Of a DNA stretch of 64,000 bases, positions 1-10,140 are shown in pieces. This DNA is from Burkholderia singularis. Lineage in GTDB: Bacteria; Pseudomonadota; Gammaproteobacteria; Burkholderiales; Burkholderiaceae. Where the stretch lies: positions 57,776-121,775 of the forward strand of contig NZ_FXAN01000033.1 in assembly GCF_900176645.1 (NCBI RefSeq), in the 5' to 3' direction. The translations under genes and the position numbers were made by a program. Within the stretch, counting starts at the first letter, position 1. Each line of letters starts with the position of its first letter. A model generated the notes under the pieces. That model was not told the origin of the DNA, searched no databases, and worked only from the letters and a program-made list of their open reading frames with translations.

Positions 1-150
1 GATCATCCGCAGCAGCGTCGATTTCCCGCAGCCGGACGGCCCGACGAGCACGACGAATTCGCCGTCGCCGATCTCCACGTCGATGCCGTGCAGCACGTAT
101 TGCGCGCCGTCGTAAGTTTTCCTGACGCCCTTCAAGCTCAGCGCGGCCAT
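1..150 (-). CDS. ugpC: Glycerol-3-phosphate ABC transporter ATP-binding protein, N-terminal part (cut by window edge)
   Basis: The first 50 codons of an ABC ATPase are visible, starting at an ATG at 148-150 and running off the left edge. The Walker A motif GPSGCGKST is at residues 37-45 and the N-terminus ([15 protein letters not shown]) is typical of the UgpC/MalK class. It would sit on the cytoplasmic face and power the UgpA-UgpE permease. It lies 25 nt downstream of ugpE in the same direction, completing a ugpBAEC order. The Walker B and regulatory domains are outside the window, so the substrate assignment rests on the neighbours. Confidence 0.9.
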   Translation of the reverse strand, partial: MAALSLKGVRKTYDGAQYVLHGIDVEIGDGEFVVLVGPSGCGKSTLLRMI

Positions 151-175
151 GCGTTCACACCCTCCAGGTTGCGTG

Positions 176-1021
176 TCACTTTTCCGAATCGACGAGCCCG
201 CGCACGAACCAGCGCTGCATCGCGAGCACGACGGCGAGCGGCGGCAGCATCGCCACGAGCGTCGCGGCCATCACGAGATGCCATTCGGTCGCGGCGTCGC
301 CGCTCGCGATCATCGATTTGATGCCGACGACGGCCGTTGCGAGCGACGCGTCGGTCGTGATCAGGATCGGCCATAGATACTGGTTCCAGCCGTAGATGAA
401 CGTGATCACGAAAAGCGCCGCGATGCTCGTTCTCGACAACGGCAGCACGACGTCCCAGAAAAACCGCAGCGGCCCCGCGCCGTCGATCCGGGCGGCATCG
501 ACAAGCTCGTCGGGCAGCGTCAGAAAGAACTGGCGGAACAGGAACGTCGCGGTTGCCGACGCGATCAGCGGCAGCGCGAGCCCCGCGTAGCTGTTCGTCA
601 AATGCAGCGTCGAGACGACCTGCACGGTCGGAAAGATGCGCACCTCGACGGGCAGCATCAGCGTGACGAAGATCAGCCAGAACGCCGCATTGCGCAACGG
701 GAAGCGGAAATAGACGATCGCGTAAGCGGACAGGATCGACACCGCGATCTTGCCCGCCGCGATCGCGAGCGCCATCACCACGCTGTTGGCGAGCGCGACG
801 CCGAACGGCGTCGTCATCGCGCCGCTGCCGTGGCGCCAAACGGCCGCGACGTTCTCGAAGAGATGCGTGCTCGGCACCAGCGACAGCGGCACAGTGAACA
901 CCTCGCGCGCGCTCATCGTCGCGGCGCAAAAGCCGACGTACACGGGAAACACGATCACCACGACGCCCGCGAGCAGCACCGCATGGCAGAACAGGTCGAA
1001 GCCCTTGCGATTCTCGATCAT
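176..1021 (-). CDS. ugpE: sn-glycerol-3-phosphate ABC transporter permease UgpE
   Basis: A 281-residue inner-membrane permease, the usual UgpE length. It starts MIENRKGFD, followed by a first membrane span ([20 protein letters not shown]). The EAA loop that docks the ATPase reads [20 protein letters not shown]. The start is set by a 4-nt ATGA overlap with the end of ugpA, indicating translational coupling; longer in-frame extensions run through the ugpA coding region. With UgpA it forms the channel for glycerol-3-phosphate or glycerophosphodiesters. Confidence 0.93.
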   Translation of the reverse strand: MIENRKGFDLFCHAVLLAGVVVIVFPVYVGFCAATMSAREVFTVPLSLVPSTHLFENVAAVWRHGSGAMTTPFGVALANSVVMALAIAAGKIAVSILSAYAIVYFRFPLRNAAFWLIFVTLMLPVEVRIFPTVQVVSTLHLTNSYAGLALPLIASATATFLFRQFFLTLPDELVDAARIDGAGPLRFFWDVVLPLSRTSIAALFVITFIYGWNQYLWPILITTDASLATAVVGIKSMIASGDAATEWHLVMAATLVAMLPPLAVVLAMQRWFVRGLVDSEK

Positions 1022-1902
1022 GCGTATTGCACCCTGCGCTCGACGAAACGGAACTGGATCACCGTCAGCACGACGACGATCGCCATCAGCACGACCGACT
1101 GCGCGCCGGAGCTGCCGATATCGAGCCCCTGAAACCCTTCCGCGTAGATCTTGTAGATCAGCGTCTTCGTGCTTTGCGCGGGACCGCCCGCGGTGGCGGC
1201 GTCGATCACCGGGAACGTATCGAAGAACGCGTAGACGAGATTGACGACGAGCAGAAAGAAGCTCGTCGGCGACAACAGCGGCAGCGCGATATCGAAGAAA
1301 CGCCGTACCGGGCCCGCGCCGTCGATCGCCGCCGCCTCGATCAGCGAACGCGGCATCGCCTGCAGGCCCGCATAGAAAAACAGAAAGTTGTAGCTCAACT
1401 GCTTCCACACCGACGCGATCACGACGAGCAGCATCGCCTGTTCGCCGTTCAACGCATGATTCCAGACGATGCCGGCTCGCGCGAGCGCGTAGGTGAGCAC
1501 GCCGATGCTCGGATTGAACAGGAACGCCCACAATACGGCGGCGATCGTCGGCGCGACGGCATACGGCCAGATCAGCAGCGTGCGATACGCGCGCGCGCCG
1601 CGCACCACCCGGTCGGCGCACGCGGCGAGCACAAGCGCCACGGCGAGTCCGGTCACGGTCACGCACGCGCTGAACACGAGCGTCGTCTTAAACGATTCAA
1701 CATAGAGCGGATCGGCAAAGAGGCGCGTGAAATTGCCCAAGCCGACGAATTCGCTCGACGTGCCGAACGCATCCTGCATTTGCGTCGATTGCCAGAGCGC
1801 AACGCCTGCCGGCCAGACGAAAAAGACCGCGGTGATCGCGAGCTGCGGCGCGACCAGCAGATACGGCAGCACACTCGCGCCGAAATGGGAACGGGAAGTC
1901 AT
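1018..1902 (-). CDS. ugpA: sn-glycerol-3-phosphate ABC transporter permease UgpA
   Basis: A 294-residue permease beginning [20 protein letters not shown], with about six membrane spans and the EAA loop [20 protein letters not shown]. The ATG at 1900-1902 was chosen because the usual UgpA N-terminus starts there; the region upstream of it in frame is Arg/His-rich and not membrane-like. No strong ribosome binding site precedes this ATG. It partners UgpE, whose start overlaps its stop by 4 nt. Confidence 0.92.
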   Translation of the reverse strand: MTSRSHFGASVLPYLLVAPQLAITAVFFVWPAGVALWQSTQMQDAFGTSSEFVGLGNFTRLFADPLYVESFKTTLVFSACVTVTGLAVALVLAACADRVVRGARAYRTLLIWPYAVAPTIAAVLWAFLFNPSIGVLTYALARAGIVWNHALNGEQAMLLVVIASVWKQLSYNFLFFYAGLQAMPRSLIEAAAIDGAGPVRRFFDIALPLLSPTSFFLLVVNLVYAFFDTFPVIDAATAGGPAQSTKTLIYKIYAEGFQGLDIGSSGAQSVVLMAIVVVLTVIQFRFVERRVQYA

Positions 1903-2143
1903 CGGATCGATATCGAACGCGCAGGGGAGGAAAGCGGCCGCGTGCCGGCGGTGCTGCCGTCGCTGCCGCTGGGCGGACACCGCGCGGCAGTGGCCATGAA
2001 CGCGGGCGTAGTCATCGCGGTTTCAACGGGGGCGGGCTTAGCGGCCGTCATCATCGCAGCAGCCACAGCGGCGGCGAAGCGCACCGCGCACGCGCGCCGG
2101 CGACAGCACGTTTCGCGCGCGGCGCACCACGGCGGCCGATCAC
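1903..2143 (-). other. 241-bp spacer between ugpB and ugpA
   Basis: Non-coding GC-rich spacer inside the ugp operon. I see no clear hairpin with a T-run and no convincing promoter. It is unusually long for a gap between a binding protein and its permease gene, which would allow the binding protein to be expressed separately from the permease, but nothing visible proves this. Confidence 0.4.
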
Positions 2144-3475
2144 TCAGCTACCCGATTTCTCGAAGCGGCGCAGCAGTTCGTCGCCGCGCGCCACGGCCGA
2201 ATCGAGCGCGGCTTTCGGCGTCTTTTTCTGTGCCCACACCTGCTCAAGCTCTTCGTCGACGATCGTGCGGATCTGCGGCATGTTGCCAAGCCGCAATCCC
2301 TTCGTATACGGCAGCGGCGGCTTGTTCATCATCTGCCTGATCGCGGTGTCCGAGCCCGGATGCTTCGCGTAGAAGCCCTGCTCGCGCGTGAGATCGTATG
2401 CGGCCGTCGTCACCGGCAGATAGCCCGTGTCCTGGTGCCACTTCGCCGCGACGGCCGGCGAGCGCAGGTATGACAGGAATTTCGCAACGCCCTTGTACGT
2501 GTTCGCATCCTTGCCCGCCAGCACCCACAGGCTCGCGCCGCCGATGATCGCATTCTGCGGCGCGCCCTTCACGTTCGCGTCATACGGCATCATTCCAGTG
2601 CCGAAATCGAACTTCGCGTATTTGCGGATCGTCGCGAGCGCGCCCGACGACGTGGTCATGATCGCGCAGTCGCCGCTGTAGAACTTCGCGCTTGCCTCGT
2701 CCTTGCGGCCAACGTACGTGAACGTGCCTTCCTTCGCCATGTCCTGCAGGAACTGGATGTGCGCGACCTGTTGCGGCTGGTTGAACGAAAGCGCGGCGTC
2801 CGCGCCGTCGAAGCCGTTATTGCGCGTCGCGAACGGCAGCCCGTGCCATGCGCTGTAATTTTCGAGCTGGATCCAGCCCTGCCAGCCCGTCGTATAGCCG
2901 CACACGTAGCCCGCTTTCTTCAGCTTTTGCGCGTCGGCTCTCACGTCGGCCCAGGTTTTCGGCGGCTGGTTCGGATCGAGTCCCGCTTTCTTGAACGCAT
3001 CCTTGTTGTAATACAACACGGGGGTCGAACTGTTGAAAGGCATCGAGACGAGATGCCCCGTCTTCGCGTCGCTGTAATAGCTCGCGATCGTCGGCACGAA
3101 AGCCTGTTCGTCGAGCGGCACGCCCGCATGCGCGAACACGTCGGAGACCGGCAGCACGGCCTTTTTCGCCTGCATCATCGTCGCGGTGCCGACTTCGTAC
3201 ACTTGGAGAATCGCCGGCGCGTCGCCACTGCGGTACGCGGCGATGCCCGCCGCGAGCGCCTGATCGTAGGCCCCCTTGTAGACCGGCACGATCTTGTAAT
3301 CGCCTTGCGACGCGTTGAACTGCGCCGCGATCTCGTTCACGCGCTCGCCGAGCGCCGCCTCCATCGCGTGCCAGAACTGAATCTCGGTTGCCGCGCACGC
3401 GGCGTGCTGCGCGCCGAACCATAGCGCGGCGGCGCACGCGAGCGAACGAACCAGCCTCTTGTTCTTGTATTTCAT
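2144..3475 (-). CDS. ugpB: sn-glycerol-3-phosphate periplasmic binding protein UgpB
   Basis: A 443-residue extracellular solute-binding protein of family 1. It begins with a Sec signal peptide ([20 protein letters not shown], then GAQHAACA, cleavage near residue 28) followed by [20 protein letters not shown], typical of UgpB. The ATG at 3473-3475 has the sequence AGGAGAGAAG a few bases upstream. It captures the phosphoglycerol ligand in the periplasm and delivers it to UgpA/UgpE. It is the first gene of the operon; I could not find a convincing Pho box in the 93 bp upstream. Confidence 0.94.
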   Translation of the reverse strand: MKYKNKRLVRSLACAAALWFGAQHAACAATEIQFWHAMEAALGERVNEIAAQFNASQGDYKIVPVYKGAYDQALAAGIAAYRSGDAPAILQVYEVGTATMMQAKKAVLPVSDVFAHAGVPLDEQAFVPTIASYYSDAKTGHLVSMPFNSSTPVLYYNKDAFKKAGLDPNQPPKTWADVRADAQKLKKAGYVCGYTTGWQGWIQLENYSAWHGLPFATRNNGFDGADAALSFNQPQQVAHIQFLQDMAKEGTFTYVGRKDEASAKFYSGDCAIMTTSSGALATIRKYAKFDFGTGMMPYDANVKGAPQNAIIGGASLWVLAGKDANTYKGVAKFLSYLRSPAVAAKWHQDTGYLPVTTAAYDLTREQGFYAKHPGSDTAIRQMMNKPPLPYTKGLRLGNMPQIRTIVDEELEQVWAQKKTPKAALDSAVARGDELLRRFEKSGS

Positions 3476-3568
3476 CGACTTCTCTCCTTGACTCCCCCAC
3501 GAGGGCAAAATCGCGCCGCCCAGCCCGGCGTGCGTTGCACCGGCGCCGGACGCGGCGAATCCGGCAGT

Positions 3569-4810
3569 CTAGTTTTCGTCTATGACAAACAGGCGTTGAT
3601 GCTCTTTGACCGCGAAGCGATCGGTCATGCCGGCGATGTAGTGCGCGACGAGACGCGGCTGCCGCGCAGTGTCGGGCGTCTGATAATCGGGCGGCAACAG
3701 GCGCGGATCGCCGATGAACGCGTTGAAAAGCGCGGTAATGATCCGCTGCGCCTTGCTCGCCATGCGCATCACGCGATAGTGGCGGTACAGGTTCTTGAAC
3801 AGGAAGCGCTTGAGCGCCGCGGCCTGCGCAGCGATGCGCTCGCTATGCGCGACGATGGGCGGCGCCGCGCGCACGTCGTCAAGCGAGGTGGGCGCATGGC
3901 GCGCGAGATTGCGCATCGTCTCGTCGATCAGATCGACGATCAGCGTATTGATGATCCGGCGCACCGTCTCGTGAACGAGGCGCCGGCCTTCGAGATGCGG
4001 ATACTCGGCAAGCGCCGCCGCGTAATGGCTCTGCCATAGCTCGAGTTCGGCGAGCTGCGCGATCGTGATGAGGCCGGAGCGCAGACCGTCGTCGACGTCG
4101 TGATTGTTGTATGCGATCTCGTCCGCGATGTTCGCGAGTTGCGCCTCGAGCGACGGCTGACGGCCTTGCAGGAACCGCTCGCCAAGTTCGCCGAGCTTGC
4201 GCGCGTTGTCGCGCGAACAATGCTTCAAAATGCCTTCGCGCGTCTCGAAGCATAAATTGAGTCCGTTGAACGCGCCGTAGTGCTCTTCGAGTTCGTCGAC
4301 GACGGCAAGGCTCTGCAAATTGTGCTCGAAGCCGCCGTAGTCGCGCATGCACGCGTTGAGCGCGTCCTGCCCCGCATGGCCGAACGGCGTATGGCCGAGA
4401 TCGTGCGCGAGCGAGATCGCTTCGACAAGATCCTCGTTCAGGCGCAGGTTGCGCGCGACCGAACGGGCAATCTGCGCGACTTCGAGGCTATGCGTGAGCC
4501 GCGTGCGGAACAGGTCGCCTTCGTGGTTCACAAACACTTGCGTCTTGTATTCGAGACGCCTGAACGCGGTGGAATGGACGATGCGGTCGCGATCGCGCTG
4601 GAATTCGGTGCGCGCGGCAGGCGGAGGCTCGGGATGGCGCCGGCCGCGCGACTGCGACGCGTGCGCCGCATAGGGCGCAAGATGCGCTTCGAGCGCGGCG
4701 GTCGTCGGCGCGGCGACGGGCACGCAGCCGGCCTCGCCTATGCGTGCGTGCCGCGCATCGTGGGAATCGCCGCGCGCTTGGCCCGGAATGCTGCCGGATG
4801 TTTCGCTCAC
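3569..4810 (-). CDS. dgt: dGTP triphosphohydrolase-like HD-domain protein
   Basis: A 413-residue HD-superfamily phosphohydrolase, cytoplasmic, expected to hydrolyse a dNTP to the deoxynucleoside and triphosphate. Metal-ligand motifs are visible: H107 in [10 protein letters not shown]136-D137 in [11 protein letters not shown], and a later Asp in [13 protein letters not shown]. The start is a GTG at 4808-4810 with GGAGGA about ten bases upstream. The first 65 residues are poorly structured and Pro/Ala-rich, so an internal start is possible. It lies 47 bp downstream of aroB and probably ends the pilMNOPQ-aroKB-dgt cluster. Confidence 0.9.
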   Translation of the reverse strand: MSETSGSIPGQARGDSHDARHARIGEAGCVPVAAPTTAALEAHLAPYAAHASQSRGRRHPEPPPAARTEFQRDRDRIVHSTAFRRLEYKTQVFVNHEGDLFRTRLTHSLEVAQIARSVARNLRLNEDLVEAISLAHDLGHTPFGHAGQDALNACMRDYGGFEHNLQSLAVVDELEEHYGAFNGLNLCFETREGILKHCSRDNARKLGELGERFLQGRQPSLEAQLANIADEIAYNNHDVDDGLRSGLITIAQLAELELWQSHYAAALAEYPHLEGRRLVHETVRRIINTLIVDLIDETMRNLARHAPTSLDDVRAAPPIVAHSERIAAQAAALKRFLFKNLYRHYRVMRMASKAQRIITALFNAFIGDPRLLPPDYQTPDTARQPRLVAHYIAGMTDRFAVKEHQRLFVIDEN

Positions 4811-4857
4811 CGTATCGTGTCCTCCACGTCAATGGCGCCGGCTCGGCCCGCGCCGCG

Positions 4858-5937
4858 TTACCGGATGCTGGCCGCAAGCGCCGCGGCAACGGCATCGTCC
4901 GGCGCCGCGGTGACGATCGCTTCGCCCAGGCGCTTGAGCAAGACGAACTTGATCGCGCCCGCTTCCGCCTTCTTGTCGACGCGCATCAGCTCGACATAGC
5001 GGTCGTCGCCGAGATCGGGGGCCCGCGTCGGCAGATGCGCGGCCTCGACGAGCCTCGCAAGCCGCGCCCGCGACGCGTCATCGAGATGGCCTGCGCGCAC
5101 CGACAGATCGGCCGCCATCACCATCCCGCAGCCAACCGCCTCGCCGTGCAGCCATTCGCCATAGCCGAGGCCCGCCTCGATCGCATGCCCGAACGTATGG
5201 CCGAAATTGAGGATCGCGCGCAGGCCGCCCTCGCGCTCGTCCGCCGCGACCACGCTCGCCTTGATCTCGCACGAGCGTTTGACCGCGTGTGCGAGCGCCT
5301 GCGGATCGCGCCGGTTCAGCGCGGCGATGTTCGCCTCGATCCAGTCGAAAAATGCCGCGTCGGCGATCGCGCCCGTCTTGATGACCTCGGCAATGCCCGC
5401 CGCAAGCTCGCGAGCGGGCAGGCTGCCGAGCGCGCCGATGTCGGAGATGACCGCTTGCGGCTGATAAAACGCGCCGATCATGTTCTTGCCGAGCGGATGA
5501 TTGATGCCCGTCTTGCCGCCGACCGATGAATCGACCTGCGCCAGCAGCGTCGTCGGCACCTGGATGAAAGGCACGCCGCGCATATAGCACGCGGCGGCAA
5601 AGCCCGTCATGTCGCCGATCACGCCACCGCCCAAGGCGATCAGCGTCGTCTTGCGATCCGCCCGCTCGCTGAGCAAGCCGTCGAAGATCAAATTCAGCGT
5701 TTCCCAGTTCTTGTACGCTTCGCCATCGGGCAATGCGACACTCGACACGCGCTTGCCGAGCGGCGCGAGCGCCGCGCGCAACGTATCGCCATATAGCGGA
5801 TCGACGGTCGTGTTCGTGACGATCGTGACGGACGAACCCGCGAGGTGCGGTGCATAAAGCTCGGTGCGGCCGATGAGGCCGGTGCCGATATGAATCGGAT
5901 AGGCGCGCTCGCCCAGATCGACGTTGACGGTAATCAT
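4858..5937 (-). CDS. aroB: 3-dehydroquinate synthase
   Basis: A 359-residue AroB, the normal length, catalysing NAD-dependent cyclisation of DAHP to 3-dehydroquinate in the shikimate pathway. The NAD-binding GGGVIGD lies at residues 103-109, and the zinc-site segments AEVIKTG and GHTFGHAIE are present, as is [14 protein letters not shown]. The ATG at 5935-5937 ([15 protein letters not shown]) fits the family; the upstream extension is Arg/Pro-rich. It follows aroK by 184 bp, the classical aroKB order. Confidence 0.96.
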   Translation of the reverse strand: MITVNVDLGERAYPIHIGTGLIGRTELYAPHLAGSSVTIVTNTTVDPLYGDTLRAALAPLGKRVSSVALPDGEAYKNWETLNLIFDGLLSERADRKTTLIALGGGVIGDMTGFAAACYMRGVPFIQVPTTLLAQVDSSVGGKTGINHPLGKNMIGAFYQPQAVISDIGALGSLPARELAAGIAEVIKTGAIADAAFFDWIEANIAALNRRDPQALAHAVKRSCEIKASVVAADEREGGLRAILNFGHTFGHAIEAGLGYGEWLHGEAVGCGMVMAADLSVRAGHLDDASRARLARLVEAAHLPTRAPDLGDDRYVELMRVDKKAEAGAIKFVLLKRLGEAIVTAAPDDAVAAALAASIR

Positions 5938-6121
5938 ATGAAGTCTGCTGACAAATGAAACGGGCACGGGTGAGCGCGACGCCGGCCGCTCGCCGCTCCC
6001 TGCAGGGAATTTCCGTTGGGCGACGCTCGGAAAACCGCTCCGCGAAAGAAGGCCCGCTTCGAAGACGCCCCGAGCGGTATTCGCTGCGCAGCACGCAACG
6101 CCGGGCATTCGCACACACGCT

Positions 6122-6688
6122 TCATCTGTCGACAGACCCGAGCATCGGCTTCGCGACGACGCCCGCCATTTCGAGCTGCATCAGCACCATGTTGACGAGC
6201 CCGTTGACGGACGGCCTGCCGGTTTCGATAACGAAATGCGCGCATTCGCGATAAAGCGGATCGCGCGCTTCGAAAAGCGCCTCGAGCTTGGCCCTGGGGT
6301 CGTCCGTTTGCAGTAGCGGGCGGTTTTTGTCTTTGCGCGTGCGCAGCCACAGATCGTGCGGATTTGCGCGCAAATAGACAACGAGACCGCGCGAATGCAG
6401 CAGCGCGCGGTTTTCGGCACGCAGGATCGCGCCGCCGCCCGTCGCGATCACGACGTTCTCGCGCTGCGTGAGCTCGGCGATCGTTTGCGCCTCTCGATCG
6501 CGAAAACCAGCCTCGCCCTCGAGTTCGAAGATAACCGGAATGCGTGCGCCGGTGCGCGCCTCGATTTCGTGATCCGAATCGAAGAAGGGCCTGTCGAGCC
6601 GGCGCGCGACCGCCCGGCCCACGGTGGTTTTACCTGCCCCCATGAGCCCGACGAAAAATACGTTGACGTTTGAGTCCCGCGCTTGCAA
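6122..6688 (-). CDS. aroK: Shikimate kinase
   Basis: Shikimate kinase of 188 residues (ATP + shikimate to shikimate 3-phosphate). The Walker A GLMGAGKT spans residues 14-21, the shikimate-binding DSDHEIE follows, then the glycine-rich IATGGGAIL and the lid region [12 protein letters not shown] chose the TTG at 6686-6688 because AGAGGAAG precedes it at good spacing; an in-frame TTG six codons upstream (6704-6706) lacks a ribosome binding site. It sits 91 bp after pilQ and just before aroB. Confidence 0.93.
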   Translation of the reverse strand: MQARDSNVNVFFVGLMGAGKTTVGRAVARRLDRPFFDSDHEIEARTGARIPVIFELEGEAGFRDREAQTIAELTQRENVVIATGGGAILRAENRALLHSRGLVVYLRANPHDLWLRTRKDKNRPLLQTDDPRAKLEALFEARDPLYRECAHFVIETGRPSVNGLVNMVLMQLEMAGVVAKPMLGSVDR

Positions 6689-6779
6689 CGGCTTCCTCTG
6701 CTTCAATGAATAGTCTGGCGCAGCTTACTGGCAAAGCGCCTGCGTTGTCGAGCCTGGCTGCGCGCGATGCGCGGGCGCA

Positions 6780-8570
6780 TCAGGGCCCGATCACGACGGT
6801 CGGCGTAATGTAGACGACGAGTTCGCTGCGCTGCGCGCGCAACGCCCGATGCCGGAACAACGCCCCCAACACCGGTATTTTGCCCAAGAGCGGCACGCGA
6901 GTCACATCGTCACGGTCGTCGCTCGCGTAAATCCCGCCGATCGATACGGTTCCACCGTTTTCGACCTCGACTCGCGTCTGCACATGCTTCGTATTGATCG
7001 CAGGGCCTGACGCGGTGTCCTCGCCGACGCTGTCCTTCGCGATGTCGAGATCCAGGATCACGCGCCCGTCCGGCGTGATCTGCGGCTCGACCTCGAGCTT
7101 GAGCGTCGCGCGCCGGAACTGGACGCCGGATACGCCTTGCCCGACCTTCGCCTGATAGGGGAGTTCGGCGCCCTGCTCGACGACGGCCCGGGTCCGATCG
7201 GCCGTCACGACACGCGGGCTCGATACGATCTGGCCCCGCCCCTCGGATTCGAGCGCGCTCAACTCGACGTCGAGCAAACGGCTCGCCCGTGCGGCAAAGA
7301 GCGTGAGGCCGGCGCTCGCGGCGGCGAAACCGCCGACGGGCCGCGCCGTCAAGTCGGCCAACGTGCCGCCGTCGCGGTTACCGACGATGCCCGTCGCCCG
7401 ATCGCCAGCGTCAGTCGCCCGTAATGCGAGACGCGCTCCCAGATTGCGCGAAAACCCCCGGTCGCCTTCGACGATCCGCGCTTCGATCAACACCTGCCTC
7501 GACGGCGCGTCGAGCTTGCCGATCAGCTCGGCAAGTTGCGCGACACGCATCGGCAAATCGGTGATGAACAGCAGATTCGTTCGCGGATCGGCCAGTAGCG
7601 AACCACGCCTGGACAACACGCGCTGTCCGCCCGAGCCCGTGAGCAAGCGCTGCAGGTCGGCCGCGCGCGCGTAGCGCAGCACGAAACTGCGGCTTTCGAG
7701 CGGCTCCAGTTCGGCGGCACGCGCGTGGGCGTCAAAACGCAAGCGCTCCCGTTCGGCAAGCTCGGCAATGGGCGCGACCCAGATCACCTGCCCGCGCCGG
7801 GCCATCGCGAGGCCGTGCGCATCCAGCAGCGCATCGAATGCGCTGCGCCAACGCACGTTCACAAGACGCAGCGATACGGTGCCCCGCACCCGTTCGCTGA
7901 CGATGATATTCAGACCGGTAAAGCGCGCGAATGCATCGAAAACGGCAGCGAGACTCGCTTGTTGCAGGTTGAGCGAGATCGGGCGGTCATCGCCGGATGC
8001 GAGTGCAGTTGCGGCAGCGTCGCCCGGCGCCGACCGATCGAGCGGCGTGTCGCCCATGCGCAACACCGGTGCGAGCGGTATCGGCGGCCCTTCGAGCGTC
8101 GCGCCTGCGGCTTGGGCAGGGCTTGGTTGCGCCACGCTCGATGAAGCGCCGCTCGCCGGCTGGCTTTCGCTCGATAAGTACTCAGCCGATGCATCGGCTG
8201 CGTGCTCACTGCTGCCGGATGCTCCCGCCGCGCCGCCATACTGCTCGCCGGCACCTTCCCCGGGGCCGCTGGCCTCGCCCACGCCGCCAATGCTTCTGCC
8301 GTCGCCCCCGCCATGCGCCGCGCCGCCGTCGTCGCGCATGCTCTGAAGCGAAGCGCCTCGCGCCGCGCTTGCGGTCTGCCACGCGAATTTCCCGGGCAGC
8401 GGCACGAACCCCGGCACGCCAACCGGGGCAGTCCAATGCGTGCCCGTTGAAAGGTCAGCGGGCAACGGCGGCATCGAAGGCAAAGGCGACGCGGCGGCCG
8501 AGCCTGCCGTCGCGATCGTAACCGTGATCGCGATCGCACCGCCCAACCATAAGCGAACGTGTACGCACAT
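6780..8570 (-). CDS. pilQ: Type IV pilus secretin PilQ
   Basis: A 596-residue outer-membrane secretin. A signal peptide (VRLWLGGAIAITVTIATAGSA) is followed by a long low-complexity Ser/Gly/Ala-rich linker (about residues 60-160), a secretin/TonB short domain (NLQQASLAAVFDAFARFTGLN), a secretin N-domain, and the C-terminal secretin gate with the signature VPLLGKIPVLGALFR. Its start overlaps the previous stop by one base (TGATG). No clear AMIN (peptidoglycan-anchoring) domains are visible, making it shorter than typical 700+ residue PilQ. It forms the pilus exit channel. Confidence 0.9.
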   Translation of the reverse strand: MCVHVRLWLGGAIAITVTIATAGSAAASPLPSMPPLPADLSTGTHWTAPVGVPGFVPLPGKFAWQTASAARGASLQSMRDDGGAAHGGGDGRSIGGVGEASGPGEGAGEQYGGAAGASGSSEHAADASAEYLSSESQPASGASSSVAQPSPAQAAGATLEGPPIPLAPVLRMGDTPLDRSAPGDAAATALASGDDRPISLNLQQASLAAVFDAFARFTGLNIIVSERVRGTVSLRLVNVRWRSAFDALLDAHGLAMARRGQVIWVAPIAELAERERLRFDAHARAAELEPLESRSFVLRYARAADLQRLLTGSGGQRVLSRRGSLLADPRTNLLFITDLPMRVAQLAELIGKLDAPSRQVLIEARIVEGDRGFSRNLGARLALRATDAGDRATGIVGNRDGGTLADLTARPVGGFAAASAGLTLFAARASRLLDVELSALESEGRGQIVSSPRVVTADRTRAVVEQGAELPYQAKVGQGVSGVQFRRATLKLEVEPQITPDGRVILDLDIAKDSVGEDTASGPAINTKHVQTRVEVENGGTVSIGGIYASDDRDDVTRVPLLGKIPVLGALFRHRALRAQRSELVVYITPTVVIGP

Positions 8571-9457
8571 CACTTCGCCCCTCCACCCACGCGCACCACC
8601 CGCTGCCCGCCATCGTGCGTCACGAACGTCACGCCGCCTGCGTCGATCCCGGCGAGACGATCGCCGCCAACCGCTTGCCCGGCCGCGACCGACCACGCTG
8701 CGCCGCCGCGCTCGAACAACGCAAGACCACTGCGCCGATCGCTCAGCACACCGACGAGCCGCGCACCGTCCTGCGCCTCGCCGGCTGCGAACATAGGCAT
8801 CGCGGCAAACGGGTCGGCCCTCGGCATATCCGGCACGCTCGCCCATGGCCGCCCCACTCGGCCAGGCAACTCTGGCCACACGTCCAGCCGCGTTTCGAGC
8901 ACGTTTGTCTCGCCGTCGCGCTTCACGCTGAACGTAACCGGCACAACAAGCTGTGACAGCAGCACAAGCCCGGCAAAAAAACGCAGGAACGCAGAGAAAT
9001 CCCCTTCCGCGCTCAACGCAAGGGTGTACGCTCCGCCGTCGCGCCGCCCGTCAGCGGATTCGCCGCCAAGCCGGTCAAGCTGACGCACGCGTAAGCCGCT
9101 CGTCTGCGCATGGGCGGCGAGCCGCAGCGCGAAATCTGCTGCTGTTTCGCGCCGATCCGGCGCGTCAGCGTCGGCCGCCGCCGGTGACGCGGCCGCAGGT
9201 TGCCTGGAGGCGGCCGCGAGAAGCTGCCGGGCACGCGCATCACGCGACGCCGCCGCGTCCAGCGCGCTCTTGCTGCGCGCAACGCCGCCCCAGTCCGCGT
9301 CGCGCCCGACATGCACGCCGCACGCAAATACGCCGCATGCAAGCGCAGCGCCCGCCGCGATACGCCATCCGGCGCTGGAAAGGCCGCGTAACCGGCTGAC
9401 CTGCGCCGTTGTCCGCGACAACATCCAGCCAACCGATCGTTCCGTTGCGAGGCTCAT
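8570..9457 (-). CDS. PilO/PilP-like pilus assembly protein (apparent fusion)
   Basis: A 295-residue bitopic inner-membrane protein lying where pilO and pilP are expected. One N-terminal membrane span (WRIAAGAALACGVFACGVHV) is followed by an Ala-rich helical stretch and a PilO-like periplasmic domain (SAEGDFSAFLRFFAGLVLLS...VPVTFSVKRDG). The last ~90 residues (ARLVGVLSDRRSGLALFERG...) resemble the PilP beta domain. No separate pilO or pilP exists between pilN and pilQ, so this one gene appears to provide both. The ATG overlaps the pilN stop by 4 nt (ATGA). Confidence 0.7.
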   Translation of the reverse strand: MSLATERSVGWMLSRTTAQVSRLRGLSSAGWRIAAGAALACGVFACGVHVGRDADWGGVARSKSALDAAASRDARARQLLAAASRQPAAASPAAADADAPDRRETAADFALRLAAHAQTSGLRVRQLDRLGGESADGRRDGGAYTLALSAEGDFSAFLRFFAGLVLLSQLVVPVTFSVKRDGETNVLETRLDVWPELPGRVGRPWASVPDMPRADPFAAMPMFAAGEAQDGARLVGVLSDRRSGLALFERGGAAWSVAAGQAVGGDRLAGIDAGGVTFVTHDGGQRVVRVGGGAK

Positions 9458-10140
9458 GCGCCCTCCCGCCTGTCATGCTGCACGCTCGCGACGGCGCCGC
9501 CGACGCGTGCGCCCGGCGGAAGCGGCCAGCGGATCCGCACCGAAAACGCCAGCGAGCGACCAGCGTGCAGCCCGCCGCCAGCCTGAGCGTCGCGCGCCGC
9601 CTGCAAACCCGCTACTTCGGTTGTCCAGCCGCGTTGCGCGCGCTCGAGTTCGTGCAGCCATCGCACGGCGGCCGCGTGCTCAAACGCGTTCGCCTCGAGC
9701 CGCGCGTCATGCCCGTCGCTGCGAATCGATGTCAGGCGCACGCTGTCGTAATTCAACCGCTGCAACGCCTCGAACAGATCCACAGTCCGCGTCCGGGAGA
9801 CAGCACGCTCGGCTGCGCGTGCGATGCGATCGCGCTCGGCATCGCGCAAACCCGCGAGACGCTGCGCCTCCTTCAATTGAGGCGCCCATGCGGCCAACCG
9901 GCGTTCCATCGATACACGCTGCGCGTCGAAATGCGCCCGCTCGATCACGCGACCGGCACACCATAGCGCCACCCCCGCCATCCCAATGCACACGGCGGCG
10001 GCTATCTCACCGAACACGCGCCGCCGGAGTCGCCGGGCAGCGCGGGCCCGATACGGCAGGAGATTGAAGCCGCCAAGCCGGGCGCGCTGTTTCCGTGGAT
10101 CGAGTGGCGACGCGAAGCCGCTCGCAACCCGCGGCGTCAT
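9454..10140 (-). CDS. pilN: Type IV pilus assembly protein PilN
   Basis: A 228-residue protein with the conserved PilN N-terminal motif, here GGFNLLPYRARAARR, which binds PilM in the cytoplasm. One membrane span follows (IAAAVCIGMAGVALWCAGRVI), then a periplasmic coiled-coil/ferredoxin-like region. The ATG at 10138-10140 overlaps the pilM stop by 4 nt, fixing the start; upstream in-frame codons belong to the pilM coding region. It links PilM to the PilO/P-like protein in the alignment subcomplex. Confidence 0.85.
   Translation of the reverse strand: MTPRVASGFASPLDPRKQRARLGGFNLLPYRARAARRLRRRVFGEIAAAVCIGMAGVALWCAGRVIERAHFDAQRVSMERRLAAWAPQLKEAQRLAGLRDAERDRIARAAERAVSRTRTVDLFEALQRLNYDSVRLTSIRSDGHDARLEANAFEHAAAVRWLHELERAQRGWTTEVAGLQAARDAQAGGGLHAGRSLAFSVRIRWPLPPGARVGGAVASVQHDRREGA

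Noticed and set aside
1027..2340. A 437-codon plus-strand frame over ugpA and the ugpB-ugpA gap
   Set aside because: It is antisense to ugpA for most of its length and has no recognisable domain; the gap part shows no better coding signal.
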